Positions 9,336 through 19,622 of a stretch of 41,132 nt of DNA are shown one piece after another (the stretch's first letter is position 1; the number at the start of each line of letters is the position of its first letter). The stretch is taken from contig LUVW01000027.1 of the NCBI GenBank assembly GCA_001661515.1, forward strand, positions 126,926 through 168,057, given 5' to 3'. The DNA is from Capniomyces stellatus (taxonomy: Eukaryota; Kickxellomycota; Harpellomycetes; Harpellales; Legeriomycetaceae). Under the pieces are notes generated by a model that saw only the letters and a program-made list of their open reading frames with translations, was not told the DNA's origin and made no database searches. Both the position numbers and the translations under genes were made by a program.

Positions 9336-10010
9336 ATGGATACAGATCTGTATACTCTTGATAATATCATCCTTACTCCACCTGCTGGATTTAGAAACAT
9401 TGATGAACCTGGGTTAAGCGAGAAAGTGTGTGTAGCTGCAGAGGGATATACTCCAATACTGATTCCCAACAAATGCTTCAGAAAAGGTTGTTTTCTGGTA
9501 GTGTCAAAGATCAAAAATGGCGAGATCGTGGACAAAGTGCTCTATAAGTTTGAAAACGCAAACCCACTCAGTGGTAAGAGCCATTATAGTCAAGATCCAG
9601 CAGATGGTTACTTTAATGCAGATAGCTATACCCAGAACAATGAAGTGTACAGCAGAACAGAGAGTCTAATTCTTAGTAGGGCGAGTAGTCAACCGGATAA
9701 TGTGTCGTGTGAACCATACAGACCAAATACCAATGACTTCATGCTTGTACAAGAAAAAAAGCCACCAGGAAAACCACCTAATGCGTTTATATTATATCGC
9801 AGCGATTGGCACAAGGCAATGATCAAACATAACCCTAAATCCCAAGCTAAGTATATATCTCCATACATAGCCGAGCAATGGCGAAAGGAAAGAAATGAGG
9901 TTAAAAGGTACTATTTGGATCTGGCTAGCAAGTTAAACAAAGAATTCAAAAAAAATAAAAACTCGAATATTGGGTATGTAAGACGGAAAAAAAAAGAGCT
10001 AGCTGAGTAG
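9336..10010 (+). CDS. HMG-C: short MATA-type HMG-box protein with GYTPILIPNK module
   Basis: A 224-residue DNA-binding protein, likely nuclear and closest to HMG-B. The N-terminal conserved block GYTPILIPNK is at 37-46, followed by GCFLVVSKIKN. A linker of about 80 residues leads to the HMG box at 146-208 (KPPNAFILYRSDWHKAM, AKYISPYIAEQWRKERNEVK), and a short basic tail with RRKKK may act as a nuclear localisation signal. It lacks the long C-terminal tail of HMG-B, so it may be a pure DNA-binding competitor or partner. No intron. B and C look like products of a local duplication: the N-terminal block and the box are conserved while the linkers have diverged. Last of the plus-strand HMG run. 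Confidence 0.85.
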   Translation: MDTDLYTLDNIILTPPAGFRNIDEPGLSEKVCVAAEGYTPILIPNKCFRKGCFLVVSKIKNGEIVDKVLYKFENANPLSGKSHYSQDPADGYFNADSYTQNNEVYSRTESLILSRASSQPDNVSCEPYRPNTNDFMLVQEKKPPGKPPNAFILYRSDWHKAMIKHNPKSQAKYISPYIAEQWRKERNEVKRYYLDLASKLNKEFKKNKNSNIGYVRRKKKELAE

Positions 10011-11266
10011 AATTGTAATTGTCGTTGGATGCATAGGTAGGAGAGAGTGCTATGATGCTTATGATTGTAGTGCACACCTGAAATGATATCTAGGCGCTAT
10101 TAAGCCACATACCTGGCTGTAACGTAAAGCTAGAATATATCTCATAGGTGTTTTAAAAGGTGTTGGGTCAGTACTAACAAAAAGATTAGCCCCGGATACT
10201 TTAGATTGCGTGGAACAGTACTTGTAGACTCGATTTAGCTATAAACACCACTAATAATGTATACACTAAGCAATAATGGCAAGCTCCCAGACGAGTAGCG
10301 ATTAAAGAGCAGGTATTAGCATACTTTCTCAATGACTGTGTGCAAGAAAAATGCATATGAGAGAACTTTCTGAGCTCGATCACTTTACCGATTAGCCGTT
10401 TTCCAATAGTTTATAATTACATATTTGCATCCTAGTGTTCTTAAATTTGATTTTTCAAACCAATATCTGAATTGTTTTAGAACATTAAAAGCTGAAAAAA
10501 GTTGAATTTTTTTTTTGAATTTTTGATTTCAAATTACCGACTAAATCAAAAAGTTGGCAAATTTGCTACTAATCATCAACAAAAACAAAAACAGCTAAGT
10601 TAAAATAAAAAAGCAGCCATGTTCAAAAAATCAAAGTACATCACATTTCATTGGCTAAGATACATGGTCAGTTAGCTAATCCAAATAACAGTAAACATAG
10701 AAAACGAATGAAAACAAATATCAGGTTAAATTGTAAACACAAAGGCAGTTGAAATAAGATATTAGAGAAAAATTAAACGTAAATAAAAAGTTTATTAATT
10801 CAAGCCCAAAGGAAAAACGTGTGAGAGGAAAACTATATATTACGCCAATTGTTCAACACAATAAAGCCTAGCGATGTTTTCTTCCTTGTAACTCACAAGG
10901 CGAAAAGACAGGAATAAAAGCAAAACAAATCTGTTATATTTCATCATATTAAACTTTAGTTTTGACTAGTTAAATCCAATATATCCAACAGCAAGTTGGA
11001 CTAACCATAAATATATCCGAGAATTGCTTGTATTCCCTGGACTGTAATACAGCTCTTTAACCTCGGGGTTTTATCAGATAGATCGATAACTAGCTTGGCT
11101 TATTGATTTTTTTTTGTTTTGTTTAATAATCCAAACATAATTCAGGCAGAAAAACAAACCCAATAATTGTACACAACAGCTGGAGTAATAACACGAGGAA
11201 GCAGGGTTAAATAAAGCATAGGCGAAACAAAACAAAACAAAAGCCAGAAGAACAGAAGAATAGAAA
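10011..11266. other. Intergenic between HMG-C and TPX2
   Basis: An AT-rich stretch of about 1.25 kb with stops in all frames. No domain, RNA gene or repeat array was recognised. The last 50 bases before TPX2 are an A-rich leader with AACAAAAC repeats. Confidence 0.5.
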
Positions 11267-13934
11267 ATGGCTGACGAATTTGGAAAAAGGGAAATGACAG
11301 AGTCACAGTATGTGTATGACCCGGTTTTTGAGTTTGATGTACCCAGAATGTACGATTTAAACAACACGCCAGGGTCGGGAGTTGATGACTGGTTTGGTAA
11401 GTTTGGCTGGCTGACTTTGTAACAAAAAGCTTGTATATACTGAATGTTTACACTAATGATGTGAATATGTGGATTGCTTGTGTGTATATGTTAAAAAAAA
11501 TGGTGTATTAACTGGCATCGGTATCAACAATAGCACTCAACAAAGAAACCCCGTGGACAAAAGGGAAAGGTGATCTAGAGAAACAAAATATAATAGGCGA
11601 ATCGACGATGAGTCTGGATTTTCAGAGCCCGAATTCAAGCAAGAAAAAGATTAGACATCGGTCAACCCCATTCCCAAAGAGAAAAATATTACTAAAGGAA
11701 TCTCCAGAATCGTCAGAAAATACTAGAAACTTGATGGACGACTCGAACATAGAGTTTGAAAGCCCGGTGAATACCAGAAAACATTCGAGGAATTCAGCAG
11801 CACTACACCAAAGCGATAAATTAGGACTTGATAGGGAGGAGAAAGTGATAGAGAATAGAAGATTGTCGGAAATATTTAGGAGGCAGATATCGGCCAAAAA
11901 GGATGGGTGGGTGGTAAAAACAACGCCTAAGAGGCTTCATGAGGGCGAGAACGATGAGGATTTTGGGAATTATGGGCTGGTGGGGACTAAAGATAAGGAT
12001 AATGTGGAGAAAAGCAACGGGGAGCCGATACTGAAAAGCAGTATGAAAAGCAGTATGAAAAGCAGTATGAAAAGCAGTATGAAAAGTAGTATGAAGGAGT
12101 TTGGGTCGGTATCAAAGAAAGTGGGGTTCGGTAGTGTTGATATAGCAAAAAGCGAAAAGAAAAGAAGTACAAGGTTTGAGATTGATGAAGGTGAAGCTAG
12201 TTTTGAATACTATGATGACGGGAAGAGTTTTGAGTATCAAGAAACGTTAAAAAATCTTTCAGACGGCGATGTCGGTGGTGCTGATGGAGCTTGTGGATAC
12301 AGTGACGATGTGCTGATAGAAAACTCGACCAGGGATTCAATTACTAACTCGGATGGCTGTCCTGGCAGCTATTCTGGGAGTTACTCTGGCGATGAAACAA
12401 ATAGGATTGATGTAAAAGAGGCTGATGATGAATTTGGAAATTATATGGATGGACTGGGTGGCAATACTGGGTCAATGATTGAGAGCGAAAGTAAGATAAT
12501 AAGCTTGAAGCAAGAATTCAAAGAAAGCAATATGAACGCCTTTGCATTGCAGCTGGAGATGATCAAGAAGGCGCAAAATTCAATTGATAAAGTCAAAACC
12601 AACAATAGGAAAAGAAAAGTGGATGAACTTCAGGAGGAGGATCAGACGGATATTGAAAACGAAACCATGCAGATCCAAAGCTACGAGCCTGAAGACGTTG
12701 GTGGGCTTAATGACGCGACCAGCTTGGATGTTGGAGGGTTTAAAAAAGAGAACGGGGTAGGGAACGGCGGCCTGATTACAAATAGAGAGTTGTTTTTAAA
12801 AAAACTGACGCCAGTTAAGAAACGAAGAATGATTAGGGTAAGACATATTTGCATTAGGACTTTTGCTATTAGTAAAACTCACCATTCCAACGGGGGGGGG
12901 GGGGGNNNNNNNNNNNNNNNNNGGGGGGGGGGGGGGTTATCTCTTGGCGTGTACCACAGTGGGGTTTTAAAAGAGCAACGCATACTGAATTATGATGTGC
13001 TGTATAAATATTTATTTGTTAGTTGACAAAGCCAATCACACCGACGTTTGAAACAGATAAGCGCAGCAAACTTTTGAGTGCCAAAAAGAAAAGCAAATAT
13101 TCGTCTGGAAAGGGCTCAAAAAGGATCGATAAAGTGGTAAACAGATCCCAGTTGAGAAGAGGGTCAAACGAGGAGCCTATTTGGATGAGGAAACGGGCTG
13201 TAGATATAAAGAAGAACCCAAGGTTGGGTTTTGAAGCAAGAGAAAAGGAGGTGGAGAAGAAAAAGGAGAAACTGCATACAGTTCCCTCGTTGACCCAGCC
13301 TAAGCCATTCAAATTCCTGACCGACAGGTTTGCTGAGCAAAAGTTGGAAAGGCTCAGAGATGCGATCAAGTATATTGAGGAGAGAGAGAGGGAACAGAGA
13401 AACTTCAAGGCACAGCCAATACCTGCATTTGGAACACCCAAGCTGCCTGTTAAGCAGTCAAAGTCACCGGTCGAAGTAAAGCCATTTAACCTTCAAGTGG
13501 ATGTTCGTGGAGATATTTACCAAGAAAGCCTGGCAAGAAAAATAGAAAAGCTGCAGCAAACAAGGCAAGAAAGGGCTAATTTCAAGGCCAACTCGATCCC
13601 TGAATCTATTTACTTCCCCTTTGAGGTCAGCAGGAGTAGCAAAATGCTCACCAAGCAAATGGAAATCACCTTGAACACCGATATACGGCATCAGTCTAGG
13701 GAAGCTTGGAATGAAGGCCTGAGACAACGCGAGCAGAACAAGGAGATGTTGTTGGAAAAGCTGAGACAGGAAACCCTTGAAAAGGAAAAGGAAAGCATTC
13801 GGCTGCTAAGAGCCTCGCTTGTACACAACCCGCTTCCAATACCTGACCACACCCCAATGATCATACATCCCTCCGAGAAACCACTAACCAAGCCAACCAC
13901 TCCTTCCTGGTGCCATCCTACTAACCCTGGATAG
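11267..13934 (+). CDS. TPX2: TPX2-like spindle assembly factor / Aurora A activator
   Basis: Microtubule nucleator and Aurora A activator acting at the spindle. Exons by splice signals and phase: 11267-11396, 11534-12837, 13023-13934, giving 781 residues (human TPX2 is about 747). Exon 1 encodes the Aurora-binding N-terminus: YVYDPVFEFD at 15-24, then VDDWF at 39-43, joining across the intron to ALNKETPW, parallel to the YSYDAPSDF...DSWFEEKA arrangement of animal TPX2. The middle is charged and disordered, with a five-fold SMKS repeat (about 211-231) and NLS-like KRKRK/KKRRM stretches. Exon 3 has TPX2-type repeats: KPITPTFETDKR near 480, KPFKFLTDR at 572-580 with FKAQPIPAF at 606-614, then KPFNLQVDVRG with FKANSIPES, and long coiled-coil K/E/R stretches. 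Intron 2 contains a poly-G tract with a 17-base N gap. It converges on the RRM gene. Confidence 0.87.
12029..12096 (+). repeat. 12-bp in-frame coding minisatellite in TPX2
   Basis: Five tandem copies of a 12-base unit (AAAAGCAGTATG; the last copy has one change) encode SSMK repeats. The perfect nucleotide identity of four copies indicates recent slippage or expansion in a disordered part of the protein. Confidence 0.93.
12892..12936. repeat. Poly-G tract with 17-base assembly gap in TPX2 intron 2
   Basis: Fourteen G, then N at 12906-12922, then fourteen G. The tract lies on the coding strand inside an intron bounded by GTAAGA (12838) and TTGTTAG (acceptor ending 13022). The true length is unknown. 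Confidence 0.9.
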
Positions 13935-14520
13935 TACTCTAGACATTTGATTACCACGGCACTGATGCTTAAATCACTACCTTTTCTTTTTGTCTATTTT
14001 TCTTTACACATCTACTCTTGGTTTTTCTTTTACTCTCTTTTTCTCTATTTTTTTTTCTTTTTTTTTCTCTTTCTTTTTCTATTTCTTTTCTTCCTCCTCT
14101 TTTTTTTCTTATAGGCATAGTCCAATGTGGTGTTTATACACCCTTTTGTTTAATTAGTATCGTTTCATTTAACTTACACTTTTTATATCCCCCCCCCTCA
14201 CTAACAACATCAATACCAAGTTGTCAATAGTAAAGGGCAAAAAAATTACAATATATCCCTCCTCTCAGAATTATAGTCAAGTGCTACTGTTGCCACTGTT
14301 AGAGTAAAGATTATAAATGTGTATATTTAAAGCAAAGGACAATGAGTAGGCAAAAAAAAAGGGTATATAACAACGTAAAAGCAGAAAAAAAGCTTAGAAT
14401 AAAAGTAAAATCAATAGAAAAAATAATACTAAATGTCAACTATTGGCCATATTCCACCGAGTGCCCTGTAATAACCCTTTTTCAGCTTTGATTGATATAT
14501 TTTTAAACTGCTGGCTCTGT
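13935..14520. other. Convergent intergenic region, T/C-rich
   Basis: The 3' flanks of TPX2 (+) and the RRM gene (-) meet here. Positions 13981-14112 are a long pyrimidine tract (TTTTTCTCTTTTTCT type), consistent with the T-rich 3' flanks seen after other genes. The open frame through it is low-complexity and not called. Confidence 0.55.
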
Positions 14521-15066
14521 TTAGAAGTCTTCGTTGTTTCCGCGGCTTCTATCTCCACCGTTGTTTCCGTATCTTCTATCTTCACCATTGTTTCCGTATC
14601 TTCTATCTCCGCCGTTGTTTCCGGATCTTCTTCCGTCTCTGTTGAATGATCCACCATTTTGGTTGTTTCTTGGGCGGGCCTGGTTGCTAATGTTTACACG
14701 GATGTTTCTTCCCATAAATTCAATTCCGTCCATCTTTTCTACAACATTGTTGACAATGGCTGTGGCTTGCTCGATCTCCTCTGGTGCTGGGAAGCCTGGT
14801 GGTGGGGTTCCATCTTCACTTCTTGGTATACGTTCGCCAACAATATATCTGACAAATCCAAATCCTTTAATACGACCATCGTCGAATTTTGGAAGGTAGA
14901 CTGAATCCAATGATCCAAATGATCCAAAGCTTTCTTTGATGTTTTCCTCTGTGGTCTCCCATGGCAAATTTCCAACGTAGATTGACTTTACGCAGAACTC
15001 ACGCATTTGCTTGCTAGCAACAACCTTTGTTGATCCTGCCAATCTTGAACGTAAAACTGAGAACAT
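14521..15066 (-). CDS. Single-RRM, glycine/asparagine-rich RNA-binding protein, probably mitochondrial
   Basis: A 181-residue protein. Residues 1-25 are rich in R, S, A and V with no acidic residue before E23 (MFSVLRSRLAGSTKVVASKQ), as in mitochondrial presequences. One RRM follows, with RNP2 IYVGNL at 29-34 and RNP1 KGFGFVRY at 67-74. Between RNP1 and the last helix/strand (IVNNVVEKMDGIEFMGRNIRVN) there is a proline-rich insertion of about 25 residues (around 76-100), which is unusual for an RRM. The tail from about 130 is G/N/R/D-rich, with repeated RRYGNNG units encoded by an imperfect tandem repeat, and should bind RNA non-specifically. The closest described group is plant and fungal glycine-rich mitochondrial RRM proteins. 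No intron. The exact target is unknown. Confidence 0.85.
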   Translation of the reverse strand: MFSVLRSRLAGSTKVVASKQMREFCVKSIYVGNLPWETTEENIKESFGSFGSLDSVYLPKFDDGRIKGFGFVRYIVGERIPRSEDGTPPPGFPAPEEIEQATAIVNNVVEKMDGIEFMGRNIRVNISNQARPRNNQNGGSFNRDGRRSGNNGGDRRYGNNGEDRRYGNNGGDRSRGNNEDF

Positions 15067-16957
15067 TATGTATACTGTTTTTTTTTGATCTACTAGTAGT
15101 GTTGTAAACTTGTAAAGTTAAATATTTTCTTGTTTATTTTAAAAATGTAAATCTAACTATTTTAAAATAAAGAGGAGAGGCAAGAGTAAAACAAAATATT
15201 AATATTGATTTATATTTTTATGTTAATCTTTTAAGTTGCTAATCTGGATCAGAAAAACTGTTTTACTTTTTCTTCTTTTTCTACTTTATGGAAATTATTT
15301 TATAAACAATATTCGTACAAGTTTGAGTATAGTTTTGATATTTTTAATATTCGATAAATAAATTTTTTTCTTTTTTTTTTTTTTTTTTTTTTTTTTTTCT
15401 TCTATGTTTTGAAGGACGATTTTTATGATACTTGGCCGCTGTAAAAAAAAATAGTGAAAAGAAATGGTAATCAAGATAACTTTACTGATTTGAAAATACA
15501 CTGCTCTTATTCGCTGATTTTCACCTTCTAAAAAGTTTTTTTTTTTTTCAACATTTAGCATAATACTATCGTGTAAAAGATAAAAGAGCGCATTAATATC
15601 ACTGTTGGAAAAGGCTTGGCTACATTGTTTCTGATATTGTTGTTTCTGTTAACTCAATTTCAGCAATTTATACAAACACGCGTCCAGCCAGATAATGTAC
15701 ACTACAGTATATACCTTGATTTTAAACTTATGACCATCAAACTGTCGATAGTTGGTGTATATCAGTAGATGTATGCTTATGTATAGCAAAGACTGTCTAC
15801 TTGCAAAAGATCTATAAGCCTTTATTTATCGCCTAGTTGTAATGGCAAAATCAAGAAACTAAAGATATCGTCTTTGCTTGCCATTCACTAGGAGAAAGAG
15901 AAACTATTTACCCATTACATAAGCCAAATCGGAAAAAAATGCTAGTAATTGCAACGCGAAAAAAAATCTTACGATAATATTTTAAAGCTTAAAGGTACGT
16001 TGAAGAATGCATCAACGCCGTTTATCCTTCAGTTTATCTTTTTTTTTTATTGAGTTGAGAAGTTTTTTTCCAATTAAAAAAAAACGCTAGTGGAATTCGT
16101 TTATGTTTGAGGCGCTCAATATAGTGACTGAGGGGACGATAGGCAAAAGTATTGATATATTTATAAAAGGGACAAGTCCAAAGTCGCCACCCTCTCATTT
16201 TTATTGTAACTCTGTTAAAAAGACCTCCGCGGTTCAAAAACTAGCTAATGGATAATAAAAAGCAGATTATTTGAATAAAGTCCAGTTTAGTCTGCTGCCT
16301 AGCTGGTGTTTCTGCCAAACCTCAGACATCAACTACAATGGGCTCGACCACTAGCAAGATATCAGCAACAAAGTCGGCAAACTGGAGCATAAAAGTAGAG
16401 CTTTGTAAAAATAGGCAATATAATAGAAAATAAACAATCAAAAAAGCAACAGTTGGCTAAAATGAACACGAATCAAACACAATAAGAACCATTCTTTCTA
16501 TTTCTGCTTTATTTTTAGCCCTTTCTTTTTACTATTAACCGATTGTTTATTGGATTTAAAAGCCATGCTCTTTCATTCACCAAAAACGATTTCTCAGCTT
16601 AAACTCAAAATGGCATTCGTTGATTTCATTTGCTAGATCCTGGGTTAATAAGTTCACTACTTTACTTGCTTTTGCAGCCACTTGGAGAGGTTGGGGGAAT
16701 AATTAAGGCTAGAAACTATGACAATTGTGTAATTAGTCTTAAAATAACTTTAATTTAGCCCACAACCAAACCAACTTAATTTTCTATGCAGCAGTCAAAG
16801 TGTTTAGAGAAACCTCAAAATCACTGATTACTACACTGTTTTTCAATTCACAAGCACACAAATAAACTCAACAATAATAAAATAATTTTGCTTGTCCAAA
16901 TCACTTCACCTCACTCTTCCTCCTCCCCCTCACCAAATATATTTGGGAGCATTATAA
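15067..16957. other. 1.9-kb intergenic region, RRM gene and PMT2 promoters
   Basis: The two flanking genes diverge from this region. It contains a run of about 28 T at 15371-15398, several shorter A/T tracts and a TATTTATAAAAGGG motif near 16156. A 67-codon antisense frame (16034-16237) and others show no domain. I see no RNA gene. Confidence 0.5.
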
Positions 16958-19222
16958 ATGTCTTTTATCAACATCAAGAATAGAGAGCTGTACCACAGCA
17001 GTGAGAAAAAAGGATCAATCTACATTTTAGATGACCTGAAGGATTTTGATGAGACAGGAATCGAAAAGGTAGAAACAAAAAGAAGCAATGTTTATAGAAG
17101 AAATGGTAGGATCGTGGCTTTGTGGAGTAAGCACAAAGCAGTAGCGGTCCCAGTGATTCTCACGCTGCTTTCCCTGGTCACAAGGCTGTATAGAATTGGC
17201 TACTCTAACAGGGTTGTTTGGGACGAGGCTCATTTCGGGAAGTTTGGCGGTTACTATGTCAAAGAAACTTTTTACCATGATGTACATCCACCGCTTGCAA
17301 AAATGCTGGTTGGGTTATCCGAAGTTTTGACGGGGTTTGACGGGGGCTTTGGTTTCGAATCGGGAGAAACCTATCCAGCAAACTTAAACTACAAGTTTAT
17401 GAGACAATTCAACGCCATGTTTGGGGTCGCTCTTGTTCCCTTTGCCTACTTTACCATGTTGAATTTTGAAAGCTCGATTCAGGCAGCAGCATTGGCGGCC
17501 ACGTTTGTTTTGGCCGATAATGCGCTGTGCACAATCAGTCGTTTTATTCTCTTGGACTCTATGCTGCTGTGTTTTACGGCTATGAGCTTGTATGGGTTGA
17601 GTGCGCTTTACAAATACAGGAACTACCCGAGCACGCGGGAATGGTGGTTCTGGTTGACCTTTACTGGCGCGGCTTTGGGCTTAGTCATGAGCTCAAAGTG
17701 GGTTGGGCTTTTTGTTTACGCATTGGTAGGACTGTATACGGTGGAGGAGCTGTATAACATGTTGGGCGATATCAAGCTGACTCCTAAAAAATATGCGTAT
17801 CATTGGGCAGCCAGAGCAGCAACGTTGATTTTCCTTCCCGCAGCAATATACATGTTTACTTTTAAGATACATTTTATAATTCTGAATAGATCAGGGCCAG
17901 GCGATGCAACAATGGGATCCCTGTTCCAGGCTAACCTTAGAGGCAGCGACTTGAAAAACCAGCCATTTGAGGTAGCGTACGGCTCCAAGGTCACGATAAA
18001 ATCGTCATTGGGGGACGCTGGGCTTCTTCATTCGCATGACAGCAGGATTCCAGGAGGCTCAAATGAACACCAGATCACTTGCTATGGCCACAAGGACAAC
18101 AACAACGAGTGGAACATATTAAAAACATCAGGAGTACCATTTAACTCGACAGCTGATAGTATAGAGTACGTTAAGCACGGATCCATTGTGCGGTTAAAAC
18201 ATATAAATACTGGCAGTTTCTTGTCATCGAATAGAATCCAGTGGCTGCTAAACAGCAAGTACTATGAGGTTTCGGGCAGAAGAATTCCAAAGGGCGAAGT
18301 GCCCAGCAGTTCAAACAACGACCATTGGAAAGTCGAGTTTATATACAAGCACAGGAGCAAACGAGACAATGTATTGAAGGCATTGGCTGTAAACTTTAGG
18401 CTGAGACACGTAAACTCAAATTGTCTTTTGCAGATTACTGGGAACAATCTGCCAACATGGGGATTTGACCAGTCTGAGACTGTATGTGGTCCCGACTCGC
18501 TCCCAGAAACAGACGAATCGGTGTGGAATGTAGAGAACCAATGGAACTCTAGGCTTGAGAATGGAAATCCAGAAAAGATGAAAACAAGCTTTTTTAGCGA
18601 TTTTATACACCTAAACAAGGCTATGGCTCGGTCAAACAATGCACTAGTTCCTGATGAAGACAAGATAGACGAGCTCTCTTCAACGCCATGGGACTGGCCT
18701 ATTCTAAAGTTGGGTCTGAGAATGTGTGGGTGGGAAAGCCAGCAGTACAAGTTCTATCTTATTGGAAACCCAACTATCTGGTGGACAACAACACTCTTTG
18801 TTTTGGGGTTCCCAATAGTGCTTTTGGTGTCGTATATTCGGTATAGAAGAAACACAAAAGAGTATATATTTTCTGAAAAATCAAACTATGTGTATCCTTC
18901 CCTAATTCTTTGGCTTGGGTGGTTTTTGCACTACCTGCCCTTCTTTATTATGGGCCGAGTCACTTATTTGCACCACTACTTCCCATCGGCCTACTTTGGC
19001 ATGCTATTCCTGGCTGGCCAACTAGACCATATCTCCAAAGCATACCCTTCACAGTTCGGTGCCAACAAAAGGTTTGGATTTGTGTCATTGATCCTTGTAG
19101 TTGGCTTACTGGCGGTAATCAACTTTCTGTACTTTGCTCCCTTCACCTTTGGGTTCAACTATCCTGCATACCAAATAAGGAACAGGAACTGGCTATCTTC
19201 ATGGAATATGTACGACAAATAA
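16958..19222 (+). CDS. PMT2: Dolichyl-phosphate-mannose protein mannosyltransferase, PMT2 type
   Basis: ER-membrane enzyme that transfers mannose from dolichyl-phosphate mannose to Ser/Thr of secretory proteins, normally as a Pmt1/Pmt2-type heterodimer. The 754-residue product matches family length. A cytosolic N-terminus of about 60 residues precedes the first membrane span. The first luminal loop carries the catalytic D89-E90 in VVWDEAHFGKFG and FYHDVHPPLAKMLVGLSEVL; several further spans follow. A luminal MIR region covers about 325-520 (GSLFQANLRGS, HQITCYGHKDNNNEWN, GSIVRLKHINTG, LRHVNSNCLL). C-terminal spans include the YLHHYFPSAYFGM motif. The HFGKFG and GETYPANLNYKFMRQFNA text is PMT2-subfamily rather than PMT1 or PMT4. 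No intron. It converges on ALDH7A1, with a 400-base pyrimidine-rich spacer. Confidence 0.95.
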   Translation: MSFINIKNRELYHSSEKKGSIYILDDLKDFDETGIEKVETKRSNVYRRNGRIVALWSKHKAVAVPVILTLLSLVTRLYRIGYSNRVVWDEAHFGKFGGYYVKETFYHDVHPPLAKMLVGLSEVLTGFDGGFGFESGETYPANLNYKFMRQFNAMFGVALVPFAYFTMLNFESSIQAAALAATFVLADNALCTISRFILLDSMLLCFTAMSLYGLSALYKYRNYPSTREWWFWLTFTGAALGLVMSSKWVGLFVYALVGLYTVEELYNMLGDIKLTPKKYAYHWAARAATLIFLPAAIYMFTFKIHFIILNRSGPGDATMGSLFQANLRGSDLKNQPFEVAYGSKVTIKSSLGDAGLLHSHDSRIPGGSNEHQITCYGHKDNNNEWNILKTSGVPFNSTADSIEYVKHGSIVRLKHINTGSFLSSNRIQWLLNSKYYEVSGRRIPKGEVPSSSNNDHWKVEFIYKHRSKRDNVLKALAVNFRLRHVNSNCLLQITGNNLPTWGFDQSETVCGPDSLPETDESVWNVENQWNSRLENGNPEKMKTSFFSDFIHLNKAMARSNNALVPDEDKIDELSSTPWDWPILKLGLRMCGWESQQYKFYLIGNPTIWWTTTLFVLGFPIVLLVSYIRYRRNTKEYIFSEKSNYVYPSLILWLGWFLHYLPFFIMGRVTYLHHYFPSAYFGMLFLAGQLDHISKAYPSQFGANKRFGFVSLILVVGLLAVINFLYFAPFTFGFNYPAYQIRNRNWLSSWNMYDK

Positions 19223-19622
19223 AGCTACATAACTCCCTTTCCCATCTTCTTCCCCGCCTTCTTTCCCACCCTCTTTCCCACCTTCTTTCCCATCTTCTTT
19301 TCCAAGTTGCTAACCAACTTCTAAACAAAATTACATTTCTTTAAGCTTATTTATAATATCTTTTTCTTTTCTGCTTTACTTTTTTCTCACACGGAAATCT
19401 TTAAAAATTTCATCTAAAAAAATGCTTTGCGCTAGAATTTGACTACTGGTAAATCAATAACAGTAAACACCTTTCCCCGTATGATATACCGTCAAAGCAC
19501 CTTGTGTTATAAATAGAAAAGCAAATGTTTTATTGGTAGATACATGCAACACAGCATTTCATATTAAGTAATGAAATAACTATCCAAATACAGGGAAATT
19601 AATTGAATTGAAATGAAATTGA
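19223..19622. other. Convergent intergenic region with pyrimidine repeat
   Basis: Immediately after the PMT2 stop lies an imperfect tandem repeat of about 12 bases, YCTTCTTTCCCA, at about 19234-19305. It is the pyrimidine-rich 3' flank seen elsewhere in the window. The remainder to the ALDH7A1 stop is AT-rich and empty. Confidence 0.6.

Noticed and set aside
16034..16237. 67-codon minus-strand frame with a basic N-terminus
   Set aside because: No family resemblance; stops and AT-rich sequence surround it.
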